Shown: one piece after another, positions 42,572-54,850 of the stretch
Position numbering within the stretch: the stretch's first letter is position 1
Layout of the letters: every line of letters begins with the position of its first letter
NCBI GenBank assembly: GCA_009801085.1
Contig: VNWV01000007.1
Span: 1,054,001 to 1,118,000 of the forward strand
Source of the DNA: Lasiodiplodia sp. COLG20
Taxonomy: Eukaryota > Ascomycota > Dothideomycetes > Botryosphaeriales > Botryosphaeriaceae
Direction: 5' to 3'
DNA length: 64,000 nucleotides
The notes under the pieces: model-generated
Databases searched by the model: none
The model's input: only the letters and a program-made list of their open reading frames with translations
What the model was told of the DNA's origin: nothing
Program-made: the position numbers and the translations under genes

Positions 42572-45500
42572 ATTTGCTGAATTCGAGTCGAGAAGGTTGG
42601 TTGACGTGCGGCGAAGGCTGGCAGCGTACCGCAATGTTCTCCAGCACAGTGCCTCTGACGACGGTTGAGTGAAGAAGAGAGGAAGGCGAGTGTGGGGAAG
42701 CTGTCAAGAGGAGCGGTGGGTTCAGGGTCGCTGGAGCCTAAATACCTAGATCTTTCCTATCGCGGTGGGGCGGGACAGGCCGGGGTACTTTGTTGCTTCG
42801 CCTACCATCCCGGCTGACGGCCGCAGCGTCATTTCTTTATTGCGGCGAGGATGTTTCACCTGCAGCTTTCAACGGTTTTGTGCAACACCAAACCACAAAC
42901 AGCTGCCATGACATCCGACGGCTCTTATCGTCGCCTGTTTTTAGCCTTTTGGACTGCACCTGCATGGGAACAACGCAGATGCCATTACCAAATCTCTTTG
43001 TTTTTTTTTTGGAGCATTGTGCCTATTAGCAACATAAAATGTACACATCTTTATCATCGTTACACACCAAAGCAAACTTAAGTACACACCGCTCGACCTG
43101 TGTGCATCAGCTTTCTTGCATCTTAGCTGTCGCTATCCGATTCCTGCATCATGCGAATTTGCCAGCTGTCATGCTTAACTACCGCGATTTATTGCCGTAT
43201 CTTCATTGCTTTTTGCAACTCAATGCACCTACCCCAGTATACTCCCTCATTTTCGACCAAGGGCAACGCAATCAACCCATGGCGTCATTCATTTGAACAC
43301 TCATGTATATAAAGGCACACAAGGCTACTCAAATAAAGAGAGTAGCTGTGCGAAATTCAAGCTAATCGCACTGTATAACACCTAGCCTCCCTGTGTAAAT
43401 CTCGGGGCAGAACGGTAAAGAGCCAGTGGAGAACAGAACTTAAACTTATAAGCTATAACTCGCGCTGTTTGAATGAGAAAAGTTGCTGGTGTTCTAACAG
43501 CTAAAACAGCTACTTTCTGCGCTCAACACAACAATGCACTCCCCCTTGCAGACCGGCGCGGCAACGTGCAGACCTCGAGACTGCTCCTCACACAAGAAAA
43601 GCGCGGACTCAAACGCTCCAGGTCCCGACGGAAACCCGCCGGACGCGGAGACATGTGGTGGCAGCGGCCAGATGCCGCTGCGTCTTGCGGCTAGAGACAG
43701 CCCAGACGACGCGATCAAATCCCATTCGGTAAGGGTGCCGCCGGTGTCGGTGCTGCTGCATTGGGCGGGGGGTTCTGGCGTGACTTCGACACTGGGGAAG
43801 CTGCTGGATTCTGACGTAGACGAGAATTCTGTAGGACAAGTATGACATTGTCAGCTGAGCACCATTGCGCATCAACCAGGTACAGTGCCTGTCAGTAGTC
43901 TGGGTCCATTATTTCAAGCTGACATGGTCGTCCTCGTTGCGGATCGGAATTCTGGATGCTCCCTATCTCGCTGGGTCCTCGAAAGCGTCAAGATTCTTGG
44001 CGTGAAGGCCACCACTTCCAGCAAGTCAAACATCCGACCGGCAGATTTCGTAAGTGTGGAAAGGGCTGGCAAGCTGATTCTGGGCGTTGTTCGGGCGAGG
44101 GCGCTGCTGCAGCGCCGCACTCCGAAACTGGAAGTCGGCCCGCGCCTGCCATCACTTTATCGGCATCTTGGATCAGGACGTAGAACAAAACGACAATGAT
44201 GACACTCGCATGCAGCCTCATGCACGCAAAACTATTCCTCGCGCGAGAATGAATATGGGTGTGCGCGGAATGCTCACGATTGCAAAACGCACCGATCTTG
44301 AGTTGCTGCCCTTGTGAATGTCTGCTTGTCTTCGCGCTCAGGTCTACTTGCCCGGCACCAGAGGCCTTGCCTCTCTTAGTAGTGATATCTACCTGCCCCC
44401 TTCACGAGCACCTGCTTGGGGCTCGTGCAGTGCCTTCGCTTCTCAGGACATCGCCCCTACCATACCGCTTGACACTGCCATCATTCTGTGTAAAGAGTGA
44501 AGCTGCCATGCAGCTGCATTGATCGTCTACTTAAGGGCAGCCCCTCTTCTTCTTCTCTTCTTCCTTCATCACCATCCACCCATCACCATCATCATCATCC
44601 GCCAGCTTCGTACATTTGACCCCTTTCATCCACCACAGCTCTTCCTCTCTTCAGTTCCATGTCGACCTCAGCACACACCTGCAGGTCTCTCCCCAGCAGG
44701 GTGCTTCCTCACGGAAACGCCGCTCCCAGGTCGCAGAACCTTGCCTTGGTGTCTCTTCATCATCGGTCATTTCAACTTCAATTTCCCCAACCCTCACCAA
44801 CCCAGCTGCAAAGGACCACAACAGAACAGAAAGGTGGGTGAGGGATGAAGAAACACCTGGACCTGGTGTCTGAGGCTAGCCCGATGATGATAACCCTCTT
44901 TGTGTTTCCGACCCACCCACTCAGCTCGCATAAGCGGCTGAGAGATGTGCTTCTTATAGGTGCCCCTCGACCGCTCGATGACACGCAGTCCGGTTCAACG
45001 ACGTCCCGTCCCACGGCTCCGCGAGTCCCCGTTCCACTGTTTACCTCTGCGATGCTCGGACCCTCCTCGCCAGCCATGGACCAAAGTGTGGCACTCGCAC
45101 GTCGCATACATTGGTTGGGGATATCATTGGCTGGGATGGGTGGCGCTGGGTGGATCCCTGAGGGAGATGGTGCGGAGGCAATGAGGAAGAAAAACAGTGG
45201 CTGTGTTCTTCGCTCACCATGGTACTTGGCACTTTGAGTTTCTGGTTCAGTGACGTGCAAATAAATCTTTTTCTGATCTTCATGACCCACTTCTGAGACT
45301 TTCGTGTTTGTGAGCAAGCTGTCCGGTCTGTGTCCCCTCCATGGCCTCTTCAACACTGTCATGTGAAAGCGCCCTTCGTGTTCCTGTTCGGCAGCGCATG
45401 TGATTATGAAGACGGAGATCAAGCAGAAGAGACTTCACTCAGGGGAACAATGCGTAAGATTTTGGATCGGCGAGTGCGCTTGCTCCAGGTGTCACGGCAC

Positions 45501-46425
45501 GGAAATTGTTGCCGGACTGATGGTAGTGAGTGTGCTGGTAACGCGGTGGGATTTTAGAAAGCAAGACTATCGGGCCAAATGGCAATTAAAGGTACCAAAA
45601 GAGGCAAAGTTTCTATAAACTCCTTGTTTCAATAGACCAGCCGTCTATAGGGCTTGTGCTTCCGGTCAAAAGAAAGGTTGCCAATCGATGCATCTTACAC
45701 TCTTGTTCCAATATACGAAGGGCCGATTTAAGCTTGAGCAGCACAGAGCACATTAACCTTACTCGATACTCTCCCCAGAACTTGGTATACCAATCGGGAG
45801 AGTTCCTCGTCCACCAAAATAAAGTTGCGAACCTGTGACTAACTCCGCATTCGGACTTGACTTGTTCTCTACCGCCTGCTGTTCCTGGTTTCCGAGGTCA
45901 AATCTATTTTTATCTCTGATCTTCTAAAACCGGACCCTTTCGGATAGTGACTGTAGCTTAGCTGTTTTTAGTTTACGTTAGTTTACGAGCCAGTGAAGAC
46001 ATCTGAGCGACACGCCATACACCATTAAGAACCTAAAAGTAGTCATTTTAGAGGCGCAGCACAGCACCTGCCACGTCTATACTCGCAGAGATGTCACGTT
46101 AAGGGAGAAACATCGCCCTGTGCATCTGAAGCCGAAATGACCGACGACCAATGACGTAGTGGTCGAATGCACCTTCCACCGGAACAACCACGGAGCATCC
46201 GTATAACCCCGCCCATACGAGCACTAGCTGCTCTGCTCGAGGCTGCGCAGAGTCCAATGACCACACAACAACCCTTGTCGAAGTAACGCTGGTCACGACA
46301 CCCTTCGTAGTACAAGCAAAATACGACACCGCTCTGAAGATTATGACGTCGGATCATGGGGGGCATCTCCCGCCACTCGTAAAACTCAATCCGCTATCCG
46401 CAAGACGAGTACGAGCTGGGTCTGC

Positions 46426-46433
46426 ATATATAG
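46426..46433 (+). promoter_or_regulatory. TATA box of the AA1-like gene
   Basis: ATATATAG located about 150 bases before the start codon, followed by a CA/CT-rich leader. Positioning fits a TATA-driven, strongly regulated secreted-protein gene. Confidence 0.45.
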
Positions 46434-46551
46434 AGACTGACTGCACCCTCTTCATGATCTCCATCCAGCATCAAACCCACAGCATCAACAAGCCGCTAAT
46501 AAATCACCACTCAACCCACACACTCCTCCAACCGCCAAACCAACCCACTCC

Positions 46552-46580
46552 ACCACCACCACCACCACCACCACCACCAC
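46552..46580 (+). repeat. (ACC)n microsatellite in the 5' leader
   Basis: Nine perfect ACC units and a partial one, ending one base before the ATG of the AA1-like gene. If transcribed, it would be an unstructured, G-free leader. Confidence 0.85.
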
Positions 46581-46581
46581 A

Positions 46582-47216
46582 ATGAAGTTCCTCACCGCCG
46601 CCGCCGCCACCGCTCTCCTCAGCGCCACCACCGCCCTGGCCGCGCCCACCGACCCGTCGACGTACTCCCCCTCCTGCCCCAACCCCAACCCCCCAAACCC
46701 CAACCCCAACCCTCCCAACCCGCCGGACAAGGAGACGACGACGTTCCAGATCAAAGAATTCAGCGAGCGCAAGTACGACGGCAAGACGATCAGCACGCTG
46801 TCGTTCCGCATCCTGGCCACGAACGGCGGCACGCTCGACTTCCAGTGCATTCCGTACGACCCCGTCACCAAGGGCGCGACGCAGGCCTTCGAGGACGGCA
46901 AGGTGTACTTCTGCGGCGAGAATACCTTTTTCAGCTTCAGCTTCACCGCCGGCAACGGCGCTGACAAGAAGAACGAGTTGTTCCTCTGGCAGGAGGTTTC
47001 TGAGAAGTGAGTTTTTTGTTGCTCATACTTTTTTGCAAAAAGGGGTTGTAAAGTTTTGGTTTGCTGACGAGTGTCGATTGCAGCAACACTATTGGCGGAA
47101 AGGCCGACTTTGATGATCCCATCTGCCATGCCGGTGGCTCTTCGACCAACGACTTGGTTTGCACGGTCCCTGACCAGGTCTATCTCGCTGTCACCCTTGA
47201 GAAGCTTGGTGCTTGA
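46582..47216 (+). CDS. Small secreted protein, Alt a 1-like (AA1-like fold)
   Basis: Exons 46582-47006 and 47084-47216, 77-bp intron (GTGAGT, TTGCAG); 185 residues. Signal peptide MKFLTAAAATALLSATTALA, then an Asn/Pro repeat linker of about 20 residues (NPNPPNPNPN), then the domain: FSERKYDGKTISTLSF, ATNGGTLDFQC, GKVYFCGENTFFSFSF, and a C-terminal PICHAGG...LVCTVPDQVYL. The four domain Cys (DFQC, YFC, PIC, LVC) match the Alt a 1 disulfide pattern. This fold is a fungal beta-barrel found in the Alternaria major allergen and in secreted effectors. The linker before the domain is unusual, as most members begin directly. Allergenicity or effector role cannot be inferred here. Confidence 0.88.
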
Positions 47217-49493
47217 AGTGGTCAGGCAGCATTAATTGGGTAGGAGGAGATAAGTTGAAGTGGTTGCTCCGTACATCTGCATTTCGGGAGTTTTGGTAAT
47301 ACTGCATGGTTAATCGCAAGCTTCTGAAACCTAATTATCAACCTTTTCAACACTGCATGACCATCAAGAAGCTTCAAGTGAAGACCGCGCTGCATTTTAA
47401 TTTACAGTCATCAAATATAAAATTGTCGCTACTCATCTAAGATAATTAACGGCGCCGACTTAAGATTACTATCGCTGGATAGAAGTGCACAGTTCCTGTG
47501 ACGAGTGTAATACATATACAGAGAATTTGAAGGCTGCTTTGGTAAACAAATACAATGCAATGCTTCTATTTGGCCATCACCAGTAGTTTCGTGAAAGTAA
47601 AATCAGGTCCCTGTTGCTAATGATGATGGGATTGTCACATTCCCGCATCTCTGGGGATTTCTTTTATACTTTTCGCCTTATTCCCCGCTCAGCCCTACAT
47701 TTGTAGCTCTACTTACGTTCAGATTGAAGGATGCCTGACGGGTGCTTGCACTCCGGAGGAGTGTTTTCCTCTCTGAACTTCCACATGAACTTCCAAGAGT
47801 GAGGCACAGATCCAGCAGTATGAAGATTGTGGTAAGTCAGGCATGGTCACGATTATTGAGACGGTCGCTTCCGGTTGGGATGACCAGGCGTCATGAGAAT
47901 GCCTCAGAGGGCTTACTCGAGGCCACAGCGTTTTTCACGTTACTGTATTTGACACATGAGCTACTATTCAAGAACTAATGCAGCATATCACTTTCGCGTT
48001 GCATCACGGAATGATCCACTACCCAAATCAAAGTTTTGTTTCTCCATTTCGGTACATGGGTACGGCCATTTCCGATAGTGTGCCTCTACATGTTCCTCCC
48101 ACACGTGCAACCCTTTGACGTAGAGAGTTGTCCATTGTCCGGCCGAACGAACAGCGCGTGCTGTTGTCCAGGACCCTCGGCGAGGAATCGGCCCATCGGG
48201 CTCATGTCTTGATGACTCGTGCCACCACTGTTTGACCGCATCTGCACAATGGGCCCATGGTAGGGACAGGTGGTGGTCTGGAAAGTCTCGTTGCCGAAGC
48301 TGAGCTGTGATGGTGTGGACAAGGAGATGTCGTGCGGACCGGAGCTTGAAGTCGATGTCTGTCCAGACTGAGAGGACCTTGTGGGGGATATGGTCAGCCG
48401 ATGACAGCATTAAGATGAGCGGAGGTGATTATGTACGATGTGGTAGAGGTAGAACGTGTGTTTTGACTTGACTCAATGTTGCTTGATGCCATTTTGCAGG
48501 TTCAGACTGCTCGTGGATTCTGTAGAGAACTTGGATAAGGGGCTGTGGCCTTGATATTGAGGGTTCAGATCAAGAATGGGTAAAGGTCGGAGAGAACTGC
48601 TGGAGCTCGCTGGACGGCAGTGAGAGCAAGGAGGACAGTTTTTATATCCAATTTGCGGGTACAGAACTGCGAAGTTGAAGCTGTAATCTGACCTTCTGAA
48701 TTGCCTTGCAGCAAGCCCGTGAAACTCCATCGGACCCAAGCATAATGTCCAGACGCATCACTGGGTGCCCCGAAAGCTCTGGGCCGGCTTTGAGCAATTT
48801 CGAGTCAGCCGTGGAGGATGCGGATTGGCTGACGCTCTTTTGCAAGTCTTGGGAGAAGAGTTGCCTTGCACCAAAAGTTGATCATCGGGAGGTGATAGAT
48901 GCACGGCTGGATCCGCATTTCCATTTTTGGCAGGCTTCGGAGGCGGTTGGGTGAAACCGAAGCTGATAACCCATTTCCAAGCTCTCCAACTGGATTTTAC
49001 TCTTTTGTCAACGTTGGCAGTGTGGGGTGCCTGGAACGTGGTGAGACAATGAGCTGCATGTGGTATGCAGCGCTCACCCCCCGCCCGACGTGGTTGGCCA
49101 GTCCTCCTTTGCAAGCCTGGGCTGATGTCCCTGCTGGCGTCACCAGGGCGCGAAGATCTGCGCGAGGCAGGATCCAGGCAACCGAGCGAAGCAAGCTACT
49201 GTTCTGGGATCGCGATTGGCTGTTTCTCTTTTGTATGGCTTGGCATTGCAGGGGTGTTTGTGCCACAGCTGGTATCATCAGCCTTGCGTGGCCACCCCAC
49301 AACTCTCTGTCCCTCCATGGTGCTGCCGAAGCATGAATACGCATGCGAATCTCCTTAGATTCCCGAGACCAAGCCAGCTTCTTCATCTTTTTTCTACCTC
49401 CTCAACATCTCCCGTCACACGCCCAGTCTTATTTCTCTCACCCGCCATTACGCTTCGGCCCGTGCCCTCTCCAGGCTGCTCGGGCTACGGATA
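47217..49493. other. Intergenic 2.3 kb, no convincing gene
   Basis: AT-rich up to 47,700. A 140-codon minus-strand frame (47988-48410) has no recognisable feature. The last 130 bases before 49494 are pyrimidine-rich with many CT tracts, the leader of the Clr5 gene. Confidence 0.4.
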
Positions 49494-52131
49494 ATGGATC
49501 CTCCCAGGCCACCGGCCCCTCCTTCTGGGCCATCCCGTCCTTCTGTACATGAGAGATGGGAGTCGCTGAAGAGTATCATCGTGCATCAATACATCAACGA
49601 GAAGCGCAAGCTGCCCGATCTCGCCAAGTACATGAAGGACCACCATGATTTTGACGCTGGGTATGCTCCCTGAAACTCTCCTTCCTGAGCTATCGACTGC
49701 TGACATACATATTTCTACTGTTCTAGGGTACACCAGTACAAATACCAGTTCAAGAAGTGGAAGCTGAGGAAGAACGTGCCCTCAGAAGCGAAGAACCACA
49801 TCGGACGATGCCTCCAGACTCGCGCGGAGGCAGGAAAGACCTCTACAGACATTCAGTACCAGGGGCATACCGTGGCACCTGAAAAAATGCGGAGGTTCCT
49901 TAAGGATCGACGGAGACAGGACCTCATCCTGAAAGGTCCTACGTCGGGCATGGGGGTAGTCGCAAATGCGAAGCTCGCGTTCGGCAAGAAAATGTACGTG
50001 CTTCGCTCTTTTTGCAACCCTCGATGCTGACAGAAAGCTATCGACAGATTCACAAGCTGGAGCATGCCATATGGGGCCTTCAGGTCCTCTGGATCTGACA
50101 GACTTCCATCCTCTCCATATGTAACCGCTCCATCTCCTTACGGAGACGTAACCATGGAAACTCCTCCTTCGGATGCAGCGTCTTCCAGTACTCAAGTTGT
50201 TCAAACAAGGATGAACTCAGATGTTCTGAAGAGAGTGGCAATGGAAAGAGCCCAGTTGTTTCTTCAGGGCAAGCACACGGAACTTGTCAAGTCAATGAAG
50301 AGACAAGATTTCCAGTGAGTCCCGCTTCATTCGATATCCGTAGCACTTCACTAACTTTGTGTAAAGAATCATGAATGAATGGTTGTACCAATTTTGGCTA
50401 TTCTCATTCAAGTCTGCCAAACATTGGGGTGTTGGTCCCCGGCATTGGACAGCAGCCGGACTGCGCTTCGACGCATTCGAGGCCAATATCCCCACATCAA
50501 GTCAGGACACTCCAAGATCCTCCTCATCGGTCTACGGGGCCTCTCCCCACGCTATCTCATCTCCTTCTACCAACAATCACCGGCTGCATCCCGAGCCATC
50601 TCAGCTGTGTAATTGGGTCATCCATGTGTCGGGAGCTCATAATGATTTTCGTCCCTTGAGACACACAGCCGCTCCCGAGCAAGATCCACACGATGAAAGT
50701 ACGTGGAAATCATGGCACCATTCATGGAAAGAGCCACCCTTCGATGAACGGATTCGAGATGCCTTGGAGCACAGCGACTTCAGTACTCTCAAGTCTGATC
50801 AGCTTCCGGTCGCCATACCTCAGGTCGCCAAAGAAGCAGAACGGTCTCCAAACGAAATGATTCTAGAAGCACTGAGCTTTGCAATCATGGGCCGCAACGT
50901 TGATCTGATAGACGAGTTGTTCGAAAAGATCATGAGACTAAACCTTGACGCCCGGCCATGCTATCCTTTTCATCTGGCCGCCAGTTATCTTGACGGGTCT
51001 AAGACCTGCTGTACTGTATTTCTCGCCCTCATGGAACATTTTGGGGATGAAATTCCGGAAACAATGCTTGTGGATGATGTGGGGCACACTGTCATGGACA
51101 AGCTTCTGCTTGTCATCTTGAAATCCCACACAACGGTGCTACCGTCGGTCATCGATCCAACGAACCGTGAGAGCCGCTTTTCTGGAGACGAAACAGATAT
51201 TTGTGGCCGCTGGGACGCAGACTCAGACTGTTACCGGTCTCTTCTTTCTCGGGGAGTCCCGGCCGCCCCCGCAGAGTGGAAACACAAGTTTTGTCACACT
51301 TCAGCGAATGCTATCTGTCACATTATACCATCTGTAGTGTGTCAGCGCGAAGAAGAGGAAAAAGATGAAAGCGGACTTTTCACCAGGCTCTGTACATCCT
51401 GCGGACTGAAGCTCAACATGACCCACCTCCACGCGCTTGTCTTGGTTGCATTTCACCTTGCCATGTCTAGCTCCGAGGATGAGGATCTTTTTGGGATTCT
51501 GGCCTGTGTGTTTCAAATGCTTGATAGTGGTGCCGACCCGAGGATCAATTATGCCATTTCTCTGGAGCTCCTCGATATCGACCAGTCTGAAAGCATGGAT
51601 ACCTGCACCCATGAAGAGTTCACACCCGCTGAACTGGCCGAGCGGATTGGATCCTTCAAGATATCCTCTTGGTCGAAAAGTCTCGCAACAGGCTGGGAGA
51701 CTCTTTGCTGGGTGCTCCGGCGCAGCCAGGAGAAGTGGCTTCCGTGTGGATTACATTCTCTCATTCCGCCGAACGTTGATGATGGCTACAGACACAGCAG
51801 TGGCTGGATCCATTGTGGTGGGCAGGGTCATCTTATAGGAGATTCCGCCTTGGGCACCCTTTGGGCAGCTGTGCAGACAGAACTGCTTACTTACCGACGT
51901 GTCAATGTCGGCGATCCTTGGATTTCCGACAATTTTGATATGGAGAGACTTCTTCGGGGCTTGAAAACGACAGAGACAGTGTCTATTGGACTAGTTGAAA
52001 AAGGTCTCATGAAAACACATTGCCGCTGCGGAGGTTTTCCGAGGAGAAGACAGGTTTGTATGGATGATGTCTCCGCAACCTACTTCTCCAATATGGACAT
52101 CTGGGCACGGGCGACTTATTTGTCAATATGA
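49494..52131 (+). CDS. Clr5-domain protein
   Basis: Four exons: 49494-49660, 49727-49993, 50048-50314, 50367-52131; introns 66, 54 and 52 bp; 821 residues. The Clr5 domain (about residues 21-72) is recognisable by RWESLKSIIVHQYINEKRKL, MKDHHDFDAG and QYKYQFKKWKLRKN. Clr5 proteins are fungus-specific and usually treated as DNA-binding or regulatory proteins, with a nuclear role inferred from S. pombe clr5 (silencing). The rest (about 700 residues) has a disordered Ser/Thr/Pro part and then a long alpha-rich region without named repeats; ankyrin-like helices (DLIDELFEKI, LHALVLVAFHLAM) are possible but weak. Ends 156 bp from the BVMO stop, converging. Confidence 0.85.
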
Positions 52132-52287
52132 AGGGTCGAACATACTATCTCGGAAATTTTAGATTAGTTTTCAAGCTCTCAGCCATGATATATTGATCCA
52201 GCAGTGAAAAGTTCTGAGCGATGCCACGTTGTCAATGAAGTAGGGAACACTTGAAAAGTCTGCGAAGCTGCCACATGCTCAAAACCA

Positions 52288-54052
52288 TCAAGACGTTACA
52301 GCAGCAGTCTCCGCAGCCAAAGGCGCCGCCTTCAGCACCCCATCAGACACCTCACTCACAAAAGGCTTAAACCCCCGCCACCCACCCTCAATAACCTCCC
52401 TCATCTGATCCCGATAACTCTTCAACCCCCCAAAATAAAACCGACACGCCAACGGCTTCCCGGGGATATTCGCGCCAAAAATCCACGAATTCTCCTGCCT
52501 AAACAAACTCCCCGCCGACACCTCCTCGCACATCCTCGCCCACCCCCTCTCCGCCTCCTCCGTCGCCTCCACCAGCACCGCTTCTCCCCCTCCACCCCTC
52601 CCCTTCCGCAGTTCCTCCGCCCTCTTAATCGCGGCCGTGATATACTCGACCGCGGCCTCCAGCATCGGCGGCAGGCTGCAGAACGCGCTCTGCGGGCCGA
52701 ACACCATGAACATGTTCGGGAAGCCGGCGGCGAAGGTGCCCATGTAGCTGGTGGGGCCGGCGTCGGCCCAGCGGTCCTTGAGGGTGGCGCCGTCGCGGCC
52801 GCGGATGCAGACGCGCGTGTAGCTGCCGTCGACGGCGTCGAAGCCGGTGGCGAGGATGAGGACGTCGAGGTCGTGGTGGGTGCCGTCACGCGTCTGGATG
52901 CCGGTGGGCGTGATGGAGGAGATGGGGTTGGCGGCGATGTCGACGATGTCGACGTTGGGGCGGTTGAATTGCTCGAAGTAGCTGGGTTCTGCATCAGTGC
53001 TCCTGTCTCCTACGCAAAGAAAGGGCGGGTGGGTGGAACGTTAGAACGTACCCGCTATCACAGATGGGTCTCCGGGCCAGCGGCTCCCGCGGCGTCAGCT
53101 TCCTTGCCTTCTCCGGGTCCTTGACGATCTGGTGGATCTTCTTGATGATGAACTTGCAGGCCTCCTCGTTCGCCTCCTTATTCGCAGCGATGTCGCCGAA
53201 GCCCTCGAACATGAAGCGGAAGCCGTTGCCGCGCTCCCACAGCTCCTCAAAGATGCGCTCGCGCTCGTCTTCCGGCACGGAGAACACAGGCCGCGTGGAT
53301 TCGACGAAGCCGAAGCCGACGAACGAGTTGCGCAGCTGCTCCCAGATGGCGTCGTAGTTCTCATTAACCCACTGCCTGTACTCGGGCGAGACGGGGCGGT
53401 TGTTGGCGGGAACAGAGTACTGCGGGTGCCGGATGAAGGACGTCAGCGACTTGACTTTGGGCGCGATAGCCGTCACGATCTGCACGCCCGTCGAGCCGCA
53501 GCCGATGATGCCGACGCGCTTGTCCGTGACGTCGAGGTCTGCGGGCCAGGCGAACGAGTGCGTCAGCGTCCCCTTGAAGGAGTCGATGCCGGGGATGGCG
53601 GGCAGGTTGCGCTTGGAGAGGACGCCCAGCGCGGGCACGAAGTAGCGCGCTAGGAACGTTTCGTCGGTGCTGGTGGCGATGCGCCAGAGTTTGGCGTCGT
53701 CGTCCCAGTCGGCTGACAGCATCTCCGTGTTGAACTGCATGTATTTGCGGAGGTCGTACTTCCGCACCACGTGGTGCATGTACTCCAGAACCTCGGGTTG
53801 GTGGACGTAGTGGTTCGGCCATGGGTACGTCTGGAGATCTTCTTTGTCCCAGGAGTACCGATACACGAAGCTCTCCGTATCGCTCATCGCCCCGGGGTAG
53901 CGGTTCCAGTACCATGTTCCTCCAATGTCGGGGGCGACCTCTATTACCTTGACGGAAAGACCGAGCTTGAGGAGCTCATTGAGTTGGTAGATACCTCCGA
54001 GGCCTGCTCCTATAATGACTGCGTCGAAGTGCTGGCCTGTCGTGGCTGTCAT
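52288..54052 (-). CDS. Flavin-binding monooxygenase, Baeyer-Villiger type
   Basis: Exons 54052-53052 and 53002-52288 across a 49-bp intron (GTACGT, GACAG); 571 residues. FAD-binding GAGLGG (residues 15-20), the BVMO fingerprint FKGTLTHSFAW (F-x-G-xxx-H-xxx-W), the NADPH-binding GIIGCGSTGVQ, and the later LDVLILATGFDAVDGSY. These define type I Baeyer-Villiger monooxygenases, which insert one oxygen next to a ketone using NADPH and FAD; cytosolic. The spliced junction adds a short extra segment (GSTDAEPSYF) between ICDSG and EQFNRPNV, where relatives usually join directly; an alternative acceptor (AGAACCC) does not keep the frame. The last 110 codons become markedly G-rich on the coding strand. 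The substrate is unknown. Confidence 0.9.
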
Positions 54053-54850
54053 GGCTAGGTCCGCCTGAGGTGCGAGAACAAGAACTGAACATTAGCGTGA
54101 GGCTATGAATAGTTGTAGTGTTAAGGAATTGTGGTTTACAGGTAGGCTGATGTGCATTTAACAACTTCCAGCGCTATCGGCAAATCGGTTATTGAGAAGA
54201 TGACGAATCAATTGATCGGCCCATTTGTGTCTGTTTACATGGTCTTAGGAGTTTCGAATAGCCGTTAACATGCACCCGCTAGGCTATTGGAGGTCCCACT
54301 GCAGGAGGTGGGGGCGATAATGTGCGGGGAATCTTATCAAATTCTGAGCGGGGAAAGCTCCGGGATCTTTCAAGACCCTCTATCCGCTCTCAATGGTAAT
54401 TTTGTCGGGAGAGCGGCTCGATGCAGTGTTAGCACACCGACCTTGCCACCCTCAATCAGAAGAGAGAATCCCGTTAGTGTACGCGAGATCATCGCTGCAG
54501 TCATCATACGTGAAACGCTTGACCCCTGTTCATGGGCTCATTGTCAGCGGGTCATTAATATAACCGATCCAATAGCCTCCTCAGCCGCATATACCGGAGC
54601 GTTTACTACTACCGGATCCGCCTCTGCATAACTTACGTGAGTCCACATTTTTGTACGAGTATTACATGTGGCATTGCTTGACATGTGGCATTGCCTGATA
54701 CTCTGTGGCGGGCTCACTACAAGGAGGACATGCAACACTATAGATAATGAAGCTAAGATTGGAGCAGAAACCCATAAAAAATAAATTGCTCTAAACTTTT
54801 TACAGTCCTCTCTCGCAGCCGATAGCTAGCGTGAATTTTTGCTCATGTCA
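54053..54850. promoter_or_regulatory. BVMO promoter side and AT-rich intergenic DNA
   Basis: Upstream of the monooxygenase. Contains a 17-bp tandem duplication. No gene seen. Confidence 0.4.
54664..54697. repeat. 17-bp direct tandem repeat, two copies
   Basis: ACATGTGGCATTGCTTG followed at once by ACATGTGGCATTGCCTG; one transition differs. Too short to identify a source. Confidence 0.8.

Larger units (their letters stand above)
42572..46581. other. Gene-poor 4-kb stretch
   Basis: No convincing gene. The composition varies: GC-rich to 42,780, AT-rich at 43,000-43,480 (with TATATAAA at 43306), mixed to 45,300, AT-rich from 45,580. A pyrimidine-rich, leader-like stretch at 44,540-44,658 precedes a 60-codon frame (44659-44841) ending in GGTGGGTGAG, which could be a donor; this may be an orphan gene or a noncoding transcript, but no protein feature supports it. 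Decayed mobile-element remnants are possible but no terminal repeats or transposase frames were found. Confidence 0.4.

Noticed and set aside
47988..48410. 140-codon minus-strand frame as a gene
   Set aside because: No recognisable domain, signal or splice structure.
13163..54052. One large biosynthetic cluster with terpene synthase, GMC oxidoreductase and BVMO
   Set aside because: These lie 24-40 kb apart with many housekeeping genes between them; only the terpene synthase/MFS pair is close enough.
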